DNA of 64,000 nt from assembly GCA_017517815.1 (NCBI GenBank), contig JAFWYA010000033.1, forward strand, positions 76,484 to 140,483, written 5' to 3'. This document shows, piece after piece, positions 54,274-63,334 of this stretch; position 1 is the stretch's first letter, and the number at the start of each line of letters is the position of its first letter. Below the pieces are notes generated by a model. That model was given only the letters and a program-made list of their open reading frames with translations, was not told the DNA's origin and searched no databases. Origin of the DNA: Clostridia bacterium (GTDB lineage: Bacteria; Bacillota_A; Clostridia; Christensenellales; Aristaeellaceae). The translations under genes were made by a program, and so were the position numbers.

Positions 54274-56115
54274 TTATTTGATCAGTGGCATTTCCGTCAT
54301 GCGCAGGGTGGTGCAGCCATAGGGGATCAGCGGCACGTCGACCGGTTCGCCCAGGGGCTTGGTGCTCTGGGGCAGTTCGATGCATGCACCGTTTTCTTCC
54401 GCCCAGGGGATGGGAGTCATCTTTGCATGCAGCGTAACAGGCGGTTTGTCGGGCGAGAAGGGGATTGCGCCGATTTCGTTTTCTTCTCGGGTGAAATCGG
54501 TACCGGCGAAGGCGTAATTCCATGGGCTGGCTGCGGTGATGTGATAGTCGCAGTAGGGATATTTGCGCTCCACGCCGTCACGCTCATATTCTACCTTCGT
54601 CCATACCGTATCGGGGGCGACAGCAAACAGCAGCGGGCCGTTTTCCAGACAGTAGAGTCCCTGCGGACGCTCGCGCAGCTGCGCCTGTGTGCGGAAGGAA
54701 ACATCAACGGTTTCCTCCTGCTGCCAGCAACGGCTGATGACACCCTCGCCTGCAGGCTGACCGTCCACCATGCCGTCAAACGCAAAGCTGGGAATGCGCA
54801 GCTTCAGCGAAAAATGAATGGGGCGCTCCGCCTTCACATGTACGCGGTAGCTGTTTTTGAAGGGATAGTCGGTTTCAACTGTCACATGGACCGGTACGCC
54901 GTCGATCTGAGTACGCACGCTGACAGGCGCAATGGCGGTGATGACTAGGCCATCTTCCATTTTCATGATGGCGGACAGAGCAAATTTGGGCCAGCCCTGT
55001 CCCATGTTGGAGGTGCAGCAGCCGTAGTTGGGCTCAAGGCCGAAAATGTGCGACTCTTCGTGGTTGGTGATAAAGGGCTGCTGGTCTTTTTCAAAGGGCA
55101 CACAGCGGATCTGGTTGGTCATCTGGTCGTATTGATGCGACCACATGTCCGGCGAAATGGTGGCGGGCAGGGCGTTGTAGGCCAACCGTTCCAGCAGATC
55201 ACTCCAGAGGGATTCGCCGGTGAAGCGGATGAGATGCTCGTAGGAGTACATCGCCTCCACCACGCTGCACAGCTCGGCACCGTGGATAGGACTCTTGCCA
55301 GACAGGCATTCGTCGCCGGTAAAGTGCCACGCGGCCATGCCGTGATCGCGCCACAGCAGTTCAAGCGCGTGCTTTGCATTTTCGTGTACGGGACAGTCTT
55401 CCAGATGGCCGATCATAGCTTCGGCCTTGAGCGCCATGGCGATGTTCACCACATGGGTGATAAACGTCCAGGCGCCTTTGTGCATGGGCTTTTCCTGCTG
55501 CCAGTCCTCAAAGAAGTAGCGCCAGTTCATACCCTGCATGCGCAGCTTGTACGCAAGCGAAAGCAGCCAGTCGTTCTGCGGGCGCTTTTCATACAGCCGC
55601 AGGATGGGCACATAGCACTCGAACCAGCGGGCCTGGCCCCAGCCAAACAGCGTGCAGTAGTTCAGCTGGGAATTCAGCTGCTTCAGCGCTTTCTCCGCTG
55701 CGTCGTCAGCACGCTCGTCGCCGGTAAAATCGGCATACATCACCAGCACCTTGCAAATCAGAAACACCACCCATACGTCGTAACGCATGCGGTCTTTCTT
55801 TTCGCACGGGCAGATCCAGCCGTCCTCTTCCTGCCGGGCCATGATATGCTCCACATAGCGGCGAGCGCGGGCTTTCATGGCTTCATCATCCAACAGCCAG
55901 GCCAGCGGGATGAAGCCGTCCAGCCAGTAGGGTACGCGCTCCCAGCCTTCGTGCTCGCCGCCGATCCACTTACTGTCGCTCACGTCTGGCCATACGCGGT
56001 CCAGCTGACCGGCCAGACCGTCGGCCTGCAGCTGCAGCTGGCGCTTAAGCCATCCTTCGGGACGAATGCCTGCCGGCGGAAGAAAGGAATACCTGCCTTT
56101 GTTGATCTGCTTCAT
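54274..56115 (-). CDS. GH127/GH146-like arabinofuranosidase C
   Basis: 613 residues, no signal peptide, start after AAGGAGG. The third (alpha/alpha)6 glycosidase of the locus, distinct from the other two. It begins GRYSFLPPAGIRPEGWLKRQLQLQADGL, typical of the long beta-L-arabinofuranosidase (DUF1680/DUF4986-type) group. SPIHGAELCSVVEAMYSYEHLI (near residue 280) gives E-x-C, and LEPNYGCCTSNMGQGWPKF (near 365) gives the Cys-Cys pair. It is last on the minus-strand transporter unit but separated from it by a terminator. Exact linkage unknown. Confidence 0.88.
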   Translation of the reverse strand: MKQINKGRYSFLPPAGIRPEGWLKRQLQLQADGLAGQLDRVWPDVSDSKWIGGEHEGWERVPYWLDGFIPLAWLLDDEAMKARARRYVEHIMARQEEDGWICPCEKKDRMRYDVWVVFLICKVLVMYADFTGDERADDAAEKALKQLNSQLNYCTLFGWGQARWFECYVPILRLYEKRPQNDWLLSLAYKLRMQGMNWRYFFEDWQQEKPMHKGAWTFITHVVNIAMALKAEAMIGHLEDCPVHENAKHALELLWRDHGMAAWHFTGDECLSGKSPIHGAELCSVVEAMYSYEHLIRFTGESLWSDLLERLAYNALPATISPDMWSHQYDQMTNQIRCVPFEKDQQPFITNHEESHIFGLEPNYGCCTSNMGQGWPKFALSAIMKMEDGLVITAIAPVSVRTQIDGVPVHVTVETDYPFKNSYRVHVKAERPIHFSLKLRIPSFAFDGMVDGQPAGEGVISRCWQQEETVDVSFRTQAQLRERPQGLYCLENGPLLFAVAPDTVWTKVEYERDGVERKYPYCDYHITAASPWNYAFAGTDFTREENEIGAIPFSPDKPPVTLHAKMTPIPWAEENGACIELPQSTKPLGEPVDVPLIPYGCTTLRMTEMPLIK

Positions 56116-56199
56116 ATGGTTGGATCCTCCTTAATCGGAAAAACATCCCTTGCTTCTATGAGATAGTTCTGCGCAACGGGTTTGAAACCTTCCTGGCAG

Positions 56200-56232
56200 A
56201 AAAAAACCTCATCTTTTGCATCAGATGAGGTT
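56200..56232 (-). terminator. Terminator between the permease and GH127-C genes
   Basis: A 10-bp stem AACCTCATCT / AGATGAGGTT with an 8-base loop and TTTTTT on the minus strand. GH127-C would need read-through or a promoter in 56116-56199, where I see no clear one. Confidence 0.8.
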
Positions 56233-56242
56233 GCAATGCTGC

Positions 56243-57169
56243 TCAGCCCTTGACGGAGCCGATCATAACGCCCTTGATGAAGTACTTCTGAACAAAGGGA
56301 TAGATGCACATCAGGGGGAAGGTGGCCACAACGATGACCACGTATTTGAGCGTGTTGGCCAGACTCTTCATCTGCTCCATCAGCTCGGGGTCATCCACAG
56401 CGCCGGCAGCAAAGGAGCTGCTGATGAGGATCTCGCGCAGGAACAGCTGCAGCGGATACAGGTCGCTGTCGTTGAGGTAGAGGAAGGCGTTGAAGTAGGC
56501 GTTCCAGTGATCCACCGCGTAATACATGGCGATGACCGCGATGATCGTCTTGGACAGCGGCAGGATGAAGCTGAAGAAGTAGCGGAACACCGAGCAGCCG
56601 TCCAGCATGGCCGCCTCGGCGATGGATTCGGGAATGCTGGTCTGAATGAAGGTACGGGTGATAATCATATTGTACACGCTGATGGCGCCGGGGATCAGAA
56701 TGGCCCACACGGAGTTGAGGAAGCCAATGTCGCGCATCAGCATGTAGTGGGGAATCATGCCGGCATTAAACAGCATGGGAAAGAAGAACAAAAGGTTAAA
56801 GAACTTGCGGCCGCCAAACTGCTTCTGGCTGAGGGGATAGGCGCAGATGAGCGTCATACTGACGTTGATCAGGGTGCCCACCAGAGTGTAAAAGATGGTG
56901 TTGCGGTAGCCCAGCCATACGTGAGAGTAGTTGAGGATGGCCTTGTAGTTTTCGAGGGTGGGGTCTACCGGCCAGAACCATACGCGGCCGTCGCTGACCG
57001 CCTTGGGGGCCGAGAAGGATGACGCCACGACGTTCATCATGGGCACCAGCACGATAAGGGTCAGAAGGCTTACCAGGGAAATGGCAAATACGTTGAACGC
57101 CTTGTCGCCGGTGGTCATTCGGGACGCGCGCTTTTTGCGTTCGAACTTGGTTTCCATTGCTACGTTCAT
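56243..57169 (-). CDS. Carbohydrate ABC transporter permease, LplC/YtcP-type
   Basis: 308 residues, six membrane helices, start after AGGAGGGG. The EAA loop reads IPESIAEAAMLDGCSVFRYFFSFILPLSKTIIAV, which contacts the ATPase. The opening MTTGDKAFNVFAISLVSLLTLIVLVPMMNVVASSFS is that of CUT1 LplC proteins. It pairs with the upstream LplB-type permease and the solute-binding protein. No ATPase gene is nearby; such transporters usually share an MsmX-type ATPase encoded elsewhere. Confidence 0.93.
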   Translation of the reverse strand: MNVAMETKFERKKRASRMTTGDKAFNVFAISLVSLLTLIVLVPMMNVVASSFSAPKAVSDGRVWFWPVDPTLENYKAILNYSHVWLGYRNTIFYTLVGTLINVSMTLICAYPLSQKQFGGRKFFNLLFFFPMLFNAGMIPHYMLMRDIGFLNSVWAILIPGAISVYNMIITRTFIQTSIPESIAEAAMLDGCSVFRYFFSFILPLSKTIIAVIAMYYAVDHWNAYFNAFLYLNDSDLYPLQLFLREILISSSFAAGAVDDPELMEQMKSLANTLKYVVIVVATFPLMCIYPFVQKYFIKGVMIGSVKG

Positions 57170-57184
57170 ATCCTGTCCCCTCCT

Positions 57185-58114
57185 TTACCACAGACTGGTT
57201 TCCGACACGCGGCGGGAAATGGTGTTGGTGATGACGATCAGCACAAGGTTCACCAGAGAGTTGAACAGGCCGATCGCAGTCGAATAGGAGAAGTCGGTTT
57301 TGCCGGCGCCGGTGCCGGACAGACCAACCTTGTAAACATAGGTGGAGATCAGCTCGGAATGAGCCAGGTTGAGGTTGTTCTGCATCAGATAAGCCTTTTC
57401 GAAGCCTACGCTCATGATGCTGCCCACGCCCATGATCAGCAGGATCACGATGGTGGGGGTGATGTGAGGAAAGTCTACGTAGCGGATGCGCTGTACGCGG
57501 GAAGCACCGTCGATCTGGGCGGCTTCGTGCAGCTCGGCATCCACGCCAGCAAGCGCTGCGATATAGATGATGGCATTCCAGCCAAAGTTCTGCCACACGC
57601 CGCTCCATACATACATATGGCGGAATGTGTTCAGCTGACCGAACAGGTCTGTTGGGTATTCGCCGGTCAGCTGGAAGGCAGCCGTGCCGTAAATACCGGT
57701 GCGGGAGTTGAAGATCTGGAAAAGGATACCCACCAGAACCACTGTGGAAATAAAGTGCGGCAGGTTGACAATGGTCTGGGTCACTTTTTTGAAACGCGGG
57801 ATTTCAATGGTGTTGAGGATCAGCGCAAAACAGATGGGAATCACATGGGCGGTCACGAGGCCGTACACAGAGAGAATCAGCGTGTTGCCCACAACGCGCT
57901 CAAACTGGTAGGACGTGAGGAACTTCTCAAAGTACTTCAGGCCAACCCAGGGGCTGCTCCAGATGCCGGCACGCGCCTGATACTTGCGGAACGCCAACTG
58001 CACGCCCAGCATGGGGTAGTAGGCAAAAATCAGAATATAAGCCACCGGCAGGATCAGAAAAACATAGTACTGCCAATCCCGTACCAGCGTTCTGCGGATT
58101 CTCTTCAAATTCAT
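57185..58114 (-). CDS. Carbohydrate ABC transporter permease, LplB-type
   Basis: 309 residues from ATG 58114, which follows GGAGG; the frame upstream of it is not supported. Six helices. The EAA loop is VDAELHEAAQIDGASRVQRIRYVDFPHITPTIVIL. DWQYYVFLILPVAYILIFAYYPMLGVQLAF is the usual start of LplB proteins. It lies 15 bases before the second permease gene and 88 bases after the binding-protein gene, with a hairpin in that gap. Confidence 0.94.
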   Translation of the reverse strand: MNLKRIRRTLVRDWQYYVFLILPVAYILIFAYYPMLGVQLAFRKYQARAGIWSSPWVGLKYFEKFLTSYQFERVVGNTLILSVYGLVTAHVIPICFALILNTIEIPRFKKVTQTIVNLPHFISTVVLVGILFQIFNSRTGIYGTAAFQLTGEYPTDLFGQLNTFRHMYVWSGVWQNFGWNAIIYIAALAGVDAELHEAAQIDGASRVQRIRYVDFPHITPTIVILLIMGVGSIMSVGFEKAYLMQNNLNLAHSELISTYVYKVGLSGTGAGKTDFSYSTAIGLFNSLVNLVLIVITNTISRRVSETSLW

Positions 58115-58138
58115 GTTGTGCCTCCATAGAGAAGGGAA

Positions 58139-58164
58139 ACGCCCGTGAACTGCTTCACGGGCGT
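58139..58164 (-). promoter_or_regulatory. Hairpin between binding-protein and permease genes
   Basis: An 11-bp perfect stem ACGCCCGTGAA / TTCACGGGCGT with a four-base loop and only a weak T run. It probably acts as a partial terminator or 3' stabiliser that makes more binding protein than permease. Confidence 0.65.
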
Positions 58165-58202
58165 CCCCCACAAAGTGTGTAGGTTCATCCCAAAAGGAAT
58201 GA

Positions 58203-59825
58203 TTACTTGTACATGCGGTCGTACACAGACTGCAGAACTTCGCGGTACTCGTCGATGCCGATGGCCTTCAGCTCGTTCTGGAAGGCATCCCAGCCAGCGT
58301 CGATATCGGTGGTGCCAGTCAGGAAGGAAGCAGTCATTTCGTCCACGTAGCTCTTCAGGGTCGCGGCGGTCTCGCCAACGATCTCAGCTTCTTCTTCGGT
58401 GAAGATCAGCTTCGGGATGTTCTCTTCGGGGTTGAAGCCGCTCTCCTGGTACAGGGTAGCGCCTTCATTGACCATGGTGCCTTGGTCGATTTTGGCGGAG
58501 GGATCAACGGCCCAGCCGCAGACGATGCCGTAGTGACGCACGAAGGGACCAACCTGACGCCAGGACTCGTTGGTCACCTTGTCGCCGCCCCACCAGTCGC
58601 CGTCGTGATAGGTAACGATAGACAGGGGGAAACCGGCAACGGTGGGAGCATACTTGGTTTCAGCGTCTTCCAGGTTGGCACAGTAATCCCACTCCTGGCC
58701 TTCCAGGCCCCAGCGCTGGCTGATGCCGATGTACTCGCTGCTCATCAGGTCGCCCAGCTTGAAAGCGGCTTCGGGGTGCTTGCAGTTGGCGGTGACCACC
58801 ATGCGGATGTTGGCAACGGACTCCACGAAGGAGGCGTACTGCAGGTTGTCCTTGGTGTCCTTGAGAGGAGCCATGATCTTGTAGTCAACGCCACGGCCGT
58901 TCTCTTCGGAGGTGCCCAGAGAGGTGAACCACACCTGCATGAACATCAGATGCTCTTCAGCGCTGGCCAGGTTTTCAAACTGAACGTTGTCCATGGTGAG
59001 GGTCTCGGGCATGATGAGGCCTTCGTCGAAGCACTTCTTCATCCACTTGAGGCCTTCCTTCCAGTCCTCGGTGGTGTAGGCCAGGTCCAGCACGCCGTTC
59101 TCAACGAAGCGGTAGTTGGCGTCGCCAGCGTAGATGAAGGCGTTCATCAGGTAGTTGAACCAGTTGTTGTAGCTGGCGTTGGCGTTGAAGGTACCGGCCA
59201 GACCGATTTCGTCGTTCTTGCCGTTGCCGTTGAGGTCAGTGGCCTTCACAGCCTTCAGCACTTCGTACAGCTCGTCGGGGGTGGTGGGCAGTTCCATGCC
59301 CAGCTGGGCCAGCCACTTCTGGGAATACCAGGCCTTGTCGGGGTTCTCGTTGGTGTAGGACTGGTTGAGGGTCGCCACGCCGTAGATGTTGCCGTCGGGA
59401 GAAGTGATCTGCTGGGGATAGTTAGTGCCGCAGCGCTCGATGGCCTTGTTGATGTTCTCGGCCAGCTGGGCGTCGGCATAGTACTCAGTCAGGGGCAGGA
59501 TCGCGCCAGCCTGAGCCCACTCCCAGACGTAGTCGTCCAGGTTGGCCTGGGTGAGGATGACGTCGGGCAGGTCTTCAATGTTGCCGGCGATCAGAGCCAT
59601 GTTGATCTTGGTCATGTAGTCTTCAGCGGAGGGGAAAGCTTCGAACTCGAGCTCAAAACCGCCCTGTTCCTCCAGCCAGTTGGTCATCAGGTTGGTGTTC
59701 CAGTCTTCGATGCGAAGGCTGTCCAGCACCCACAGCTTGAGGGTGACCTTTTCTTCAGCGGCGGCGAAGCTCATGCAGCCCAGAGCCATCATGAGAGCCA
59801 GAACCAGCGCCAGAAGTTTCTTCAT
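58203..59825 (-). CDS. Extracellular solute-binding protein, LplA-type
   Basis: 540 residues. The signal peptide MKKLLALVLALMMALGCMSFAAAEE has both a cysteine near a lipobox (ALGC) and an A-x-A cleavage site, so the form (lipid-anchored or not) is open. The mature part has the cluster 1/LplA pattern: VTLKLWVLDSLR, DLPDVILTQANLDDYV, GAILPLTEYYADAQLAENI, SPDGNIYGVATLNQSY and WYSQKWLAQLGMELPTTPDELYEVLKA. ATDLNGNGKNDEIGLAG is a calcium-type loop often seen in this group. It binds an oligosaccharide for the two permeases; beta-L-arabinofuranosyl sugars are suggested by context only. AAGGAG precedes the ATG. Confidence 0.93.
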   Translation of the reverse strand: MKKLLALVLALMMALGCMSFAAAEEKVTLKLWVLDSLRIEDWNTNLMTNWLEEQGGFELEFEAFPSAEDYMTKINMALIAGNIEDLPDVILTQANLDDYVWEWAQAGAILPLTEYYADAQLAENINKAIERCGTNYPQQITSPDGNIYGVATLNQSYTNENPDKAWYSQKWLAQLGMELPTTPDELYEVLKAVKATDLNGNGKNDEIGLAGTFNANASYNNWFNYLMNAFIYAGDANYRFVENGVLDLAYTTEDWKEGLKWMKKCFDEGLIMPETLTMDNVQFENLASAEEHLMFMQVWFTSLGTSEENGRGVDYKIMAPLKDTKDNLQYASFVESVANIRMVVTANCKHPEAAFKLGDLMSSEYIGISQRWGLEGQEWDYCANLEDAETKYAPTVAGFPLSIVTYHDGDWWGGDKVTNESWRQVGPFVRHYGIVCGWAVDPSAKIDQGTMVNEGATLYQESGFNPEENIPKLIFTEEEAEIVGETAATLKSYVDEMTASFLTGTTDIDAGWDAFQNELKAIGIDEYREVLQSVYDRMYK

Positions 59826-60041
59826 AGTTACCAGTCTCCTTATTTCGTATTCTCCGCCGTCAGCCCTGCATTACAGCCTGATTGGAGGAGTGTTATAAAC
59901 GTACTATAATATAAAAAACGGAGTAAAACCATTGGAAATTCGAAAAAAGATGTCTTTTTCGACAATGCACAACGCCAAATTTTACCCTTTTATTTTTTCA
60001 CCTCGTTTTTCTGCAGCATTTTGTTTTTGGGAACACCAATG
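59826..60041. other. Divergent intergenic region with inverted repeat
   Basis: No gene is seen here. It is AT-rich and must hold the promoter of the binding-protein gene, for which I see no convincing box pair. TCGAAAAA / TTTTTCGA (59940-59947 and 59955-59962) is an inverted repeat with a 7-base gap, a possible operator for the neighbouring AraC regulator. Confidence 0.45.
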
Positions 60042-60077
60042 CAAGCGCCTTGTATTTTTGGCGCTTGTATGTATAAT
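60042..60077 (+). promoter_or_regulatory. Promoter of the AraC regulator, framed by an inverted repeat
   Basis: TTGTAT (60050-60055) and TATAAT (60072-60077), spacer 16. CAAGCGCC (60042-60049) and GGCGCTTG (60060-60067) are perfect inverted repeats that lie directly on each side of the -35 region. Confidence 0.65.
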
Positions 60078-60148
60078 AAAGGATATAGAAACAATAGAAC
60101 TTTGCAGGGCTAAGAAGCCGTTTTTTCATCATGTTTGGAGAGATAACA

Positions 60149-62284
60149 ATGCTTGGCAAGAACCGTTCATTCGGCAAGCAGCATCAGCGCCGGCTGGCCA
60201 GCTATCTGTTCCTTTTTGCACTGCTGCTTAACATTACCTATATTCCATGTTATTTTTACACCCGAAACCTCACCCGCGAAAACGTGCTGGCACGCCACCG
60301 CCAGAAGCTGGAAAGCGGCGTTGCCCTTCTGAGCCAGGCGGTGGAGTCTGTGGGCTATCTGGACAGCCTGCTCAGCGGCGATGTGCATTACGCCACCCTG
60401 ACGCGCCGGCCGGACACGCTGACGTATGAAAATGTGGATTCTCTTCGTGAAAGCACGCGCAGCTATCTGGCGCCCTATTCCTTTGTGGCAGACGCCGGCA
60501 TAAGCCTTGCCGAGCAGATCCTTTTTACGCAAAACCGTCTGTACTATCAGCGCCATCTGCTGGAGGTGGAGGAGTACTTTCAGTGCCTGGACCTGACGAA
60601 CAAAGGCTTTCTGCAGCAGTTTTCCGGTGCGGTATGCGTGCTGCCCTCCAACTCTTTCTGGAGCCACGACCATCTGAACTACAAAGCCTTTACGGTTGCG
60701 TGGCGCTGGTCGCGCGACAAGGACGTTTATTTCTTTTTGAATTTCCCTGTCAGCCAGGTGTTTGCACAGTTGGCAGAGCCGGACGTAGTGCGAAATGGCA
60801 GCTTCACGGTGTCAGCGGGCAACACCGTCATTGCCTCGGTGGATGACGCCGGGCACCAGCTGCGAAAGGGCGACGGCGTTTTGCAGGCGCAGCTGAGGGC
60901 ACTGAACATTTCGTTTGAGGTGCGTATCCCCGCGGCGCTCATCGAGGCCGACCTGGTGGGTATGCAGATGCTGGCACTGGTCTTTATTGGCATCATGATG
61001 GCTGCATCCGTCATATGGGTCATTGCCTGTACACGCGGCGCCACCAAACCGCTGGATCCCCTGCTGCAGTCGCTGGACAATTCCCGCGTGCTCAACAGCG
61101 AACTGGCCGATCCCGAGGACAAGGTTTACGCGCTGGCCCGCAGCATTGCACAGCTGGATTCGCGCATTGAGTCCTACGAAGACATCATCAGCACCCAGCA
61201 GGAGCATCTGCGCACCCGTACGCTTGAAAAAGCGATGTATCGCGGCCTGTTTGACACCGAGGACAGCGAAGCCTTCCATGCAGCCTATCCGGCCTTTCCA
61301 CGCCGCTGGTGCATGGCGCACATCCAGTATACGCTGCCCGAAACCACCGCGGAAGCGGAAAAACTTTCCTTCCTTTTTACGGAATACCTGCAGCACTATC
61401 TGCCGCAGGAACTGCTGCTGACCACCGGCGCGGATTCGCTGGTTGCCATTTTGAATGCAGACAGCGCCGAAAATCCCCGCGCACTGCTGGAAAGGCTGCG
61501 CCTGGATATGGAGCGGGATTATCACCTGCTGTTTACCTTTGTGCTGTCTTCCGAATACGAGGACCCGCAGTGGCTTGCCGCCGCCTATCAGCAGGTGGAG
61601 TACGAATCCGGCGCTGTACTGGATCCTGGCATCACGCCCCGTCAGCAGAAGATGCCGCTGACCTACCAGCAGGTGCAGAATATGTACATCGCCCTTTCCT
61701 GCGGCAACGAGACCATATCGCTGGAAACCCTGAGCGAATGTGCACAGGCCATACGCAAAACGCCGGACTATGTGCTGTCCAAATGCGCGTACCGCATGAT
61801 TGCCAACATGCTGGTGATGGTGAAGCTGGAAAGTGCGTGTGACCTGTCCGACGCGGTCATTCCGCCATTCAATCAGGATGACCTGACCACACTTTTTGAA
61901 AAGCAGCTGCCGGAATGCTTCCTGCTGATTTGTCAGCGTGTGAGCGCACAGCGCATGACGATGTCGCACGACCTGATCAACGGAATGCTCACCTACATTC
62001 ACGAAAATCTGGGCGATCCGGCTCTGAGCATCACGGCTTTGACTGAAAAGTTTCAGATTTCCGCACCCACGCTGCAAAAACGCCTGCGCGCTGCAGTGGG
62101 CCAGACCTTCTCGGCCTATGTGGAAACAGCCCGCATGAACAAAGCCCGTCAGGAGCTGCTGGAAACCACCCGCACCGTGCAGGAGATTTCCGAAAGCTGT
62201 GGCTACACAACGCCTAACTCCTTCCATAAGGCCTATAAGCGCTGCTTTGGCGAAGCGCCGCTGGACATTCGCCAAAAGGGGTAG
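60149..62284 (+). CDS. Membrane-bound AraC-family regulator with extracellular sensor
   Basis: 711 residues from ATG 60149 (GGAGAG before it; an ATG at 60131 overlaps that site). TM1 lies at about 17-40 (RRLASYLFLFALLLNITYIPCYFY) and TM2 at about 270-295 (MQMLALVFIGIMMAASVIWVIACTR), with a Cache-like domain outside between them. A cytoplasmic linker follows. The C-terminal AraC domain has two helix-turn-helix parts: LSITALTEKFQISAPTLQKRLRAAVGQTF and TVQEISESCGYTTPNSFHKAYKRCFGEAP. Regulators of this build are regularly found beside Lpl-type transporters and activate them on sensing sugar. Confidence 0.9.
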   Translation: MLGKNRSFGKQHQRRLASYLFLFALLLNITYIPCYFYTRNLTRENVLARHRQKLESGVALLSQAVESVGYLDSLLSGDVHYATLTRRPDTLTYENVDSLRESTRSYLAPYSFVADAGISLAEQILFTQNRLYYQRHLLEVEEYFQCLDLTNKGFLQQFSGAVCVLPSNSFWSHDHLNYKAFTVAWRWSRDKDVYFFLNFPVSQVFAQLAEPDVVRNGSFTVSAGNTVIASVDDAGHQLRKGDGVLQAQLRALNISFEVRIPAALIEADLVGMQMLALVFIGIMMAASVIWVIACTRGATKPLDPLLQSLDNSRVLNSELADPEDKVYALARSIAQLDSRIESYEDIISTQQEHLRTRTLEKAMYRGLFDTEDSEAFHAAYPAFPRRWCMAHIQYTLPETTAEAEKLSFLFTEYLQHYLPQELLLTTGADSLVAILNADSAENPRALLERLRLDMERDYHLLFTFVLSSEYEDPQWLAAAYQQVEYESGAVLDPGITPRQQKMPLTYQQVQNMYIALSCGNETISLETLSECAQAIRKTPDYVLSKCAYRMIANMLVMVKLESACDLSDAVIPPFNQDDLTTLFEKQLPECFLLICQRVSAQRMTMSHDLINGMLTYIHENLGDPALSITALTEKFQISAPTLQKRLRAAVGQTFSAYVETARMNKARQELLETTRTVQEISESCGYTTPNSFHKAYKRCFGEAPLDIRQKG

Positions 62285-62289
62285 AGCCT

Positions 62290-62373
62290 GTGTCTGGCAA
62301 AAAGGGACAAAGAAAATTCAAACTGGTCGATCGCATGGCCCTGCTGCAGCGCATGTATGATGCTCAGAAGTAA
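62290..62373 (+). CDS. Possible 27-residue basic peptide
   Basis: A GTG-started small frame reading MSGKKGQRKFKLVDRMAL and nine more residues, with seven Lys or Arg in the first 16 residues. Only a weak AAGGGG site precedes it. It sits just after the AraC gene, in front of a hairpin. It may be a real small protein or chance; composition looks protein-like. Confidence 0.3.
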   Translation: MSGKKGQRKFKLVDRMALLQRMYDAQK

Positions 62374-62384
62374 CTGAACCCCAT

Positions 62385-62409
62385 GTCCGGAGGCTTTGTG
62401 CCTCCGGAC
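62385..62409 (+). other. Intergenic hairpin
   Basis: A 9-bp stem GTCCGGAGG / CCTCCGGAC with a 7-base loop and no T run, 31 bases before the isomerase start codon. Probably an RNA stability or processing element. Confidence 0.5.
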
Positions 62410-62440
62410 ACGTTAATGAAACACAACGGGAGGAATCAAC

Positions 62441-63247
62441 GTGCCCAAACTGGATTGCTACATGAGCTCCTGTCATACCCTGTGCCGTTACGACTGGCTG
62501 GACTGCATCGACTGGGTGCACCGGGCGGGTTTCAGCGGCGTGGAGTGCTTTGATGAAGCAAAGGAAAACTTTTCAACCATGACTTCGGAGCGTGCCCTGC
62601 AGTTGGGTGCACGTGCAAAGGAATTGGGCATTGCCCTTTCGGCGCATCCGTGGGTCAACTGGGCTGATCTTCCTGAAGACGAAATGATCCGTCAATATCT
62701 GCGGGTGGTAGACCGCTGTGCAGAGATGGGCGTCAAATACCTTAATATGCATTTACACTTCGTCAGTGACCGTGCACAGGGCATGCAGCGCCTGTTTCGC
62801 GCCACTGACGCCTGCCTGCCAAAGCTGGCCGATGCAGGCATTACGCTGCTTTATGAAAATGTACCTGAGTACGGGAAACGTGAACTTGGTTCTGAAGCAC
62901 GCGATTTTGAAGAGCTGTTCCGCTACTATCCCGCTGACACGCCGGTTTACATGAACATCGATACAGGCCATGCTCATATTATGCACAGCATGCTGCCATT
63001 GGCTCTGGATTTTGGCGACAGATGGGCATATACGCATATCAACGACAATGATCAGCTCAAGGACCGCCATTTTGCTCCCTCTGAAGGGACGATGGATTTT
63101 GCGAGGGTGGCAGCGCTTGCCAAAGAAGTCGGATATACGGGGCCGTTGCTGATGGAGTATAATCAAAAAGGTTTACAGGCCGGCATGGCCGAACTGAAAC
63201 GCACTTACGGTGCAGAAGGCTATACGCTGGATAACGTCAATCTCTAA
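62441..63247 (+). CDS. TIM-barrel sugar isomerase/epimerase (AP-endonuclease-2 fold)
   Basis: 268 residues, GTG start after GGGAGG. Xylose-isomerase-like TIM barrel: WVHRAGFSGVECFDE near the start, KELGIALSAHPWVNW, GVKYLNMHLHFV, GITLLYENVPEYGKRELGS with the metal-binding glutamate, VYMNIDTGHAHIM with Asp-His, WAYTHINDNDQLKDRHFAPSEGTMDFARV, and the late glutamate in LLMEYNQKG. Such proteins isomerise or epimerise ketoses and related acids using a divalent metal. It follows the AraC regulator and probably handles a sugar from this locus. Reaction not assigned. Confidence 0.88.
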   Translation: MPKLDCYMSSCHTLCRYDWLDCIDWVHRAGFSGVECFDEAKENFSTMTSERALQLGARAKELGIALSAHPWVNWADLPEDEMIRQYLRVVDRCAEMGVKYLNMHLHFVSDRAQGMQRLFRATDACLPKLADAGITLLYENVPEYGKRELGSEARDFEELFRYYPADTPVYMNIDTGHAHIMHSMLPLALDFGDRWAYTHINDNDQLKDRHFAPSEGTMDFARVAALAKEVGYTGPLLMEYNQKGLQAGMAELKRTYGAEGYTLDNVNL

Positions 63248-63334
63248 AAGGACTATGAAGTCTACCACAGAGCGATCCGCCGCAATGGATAGCTCTGTGC
63301 GTTTTTGTTGACACCTGTAGGTTGTGTTGATTTT

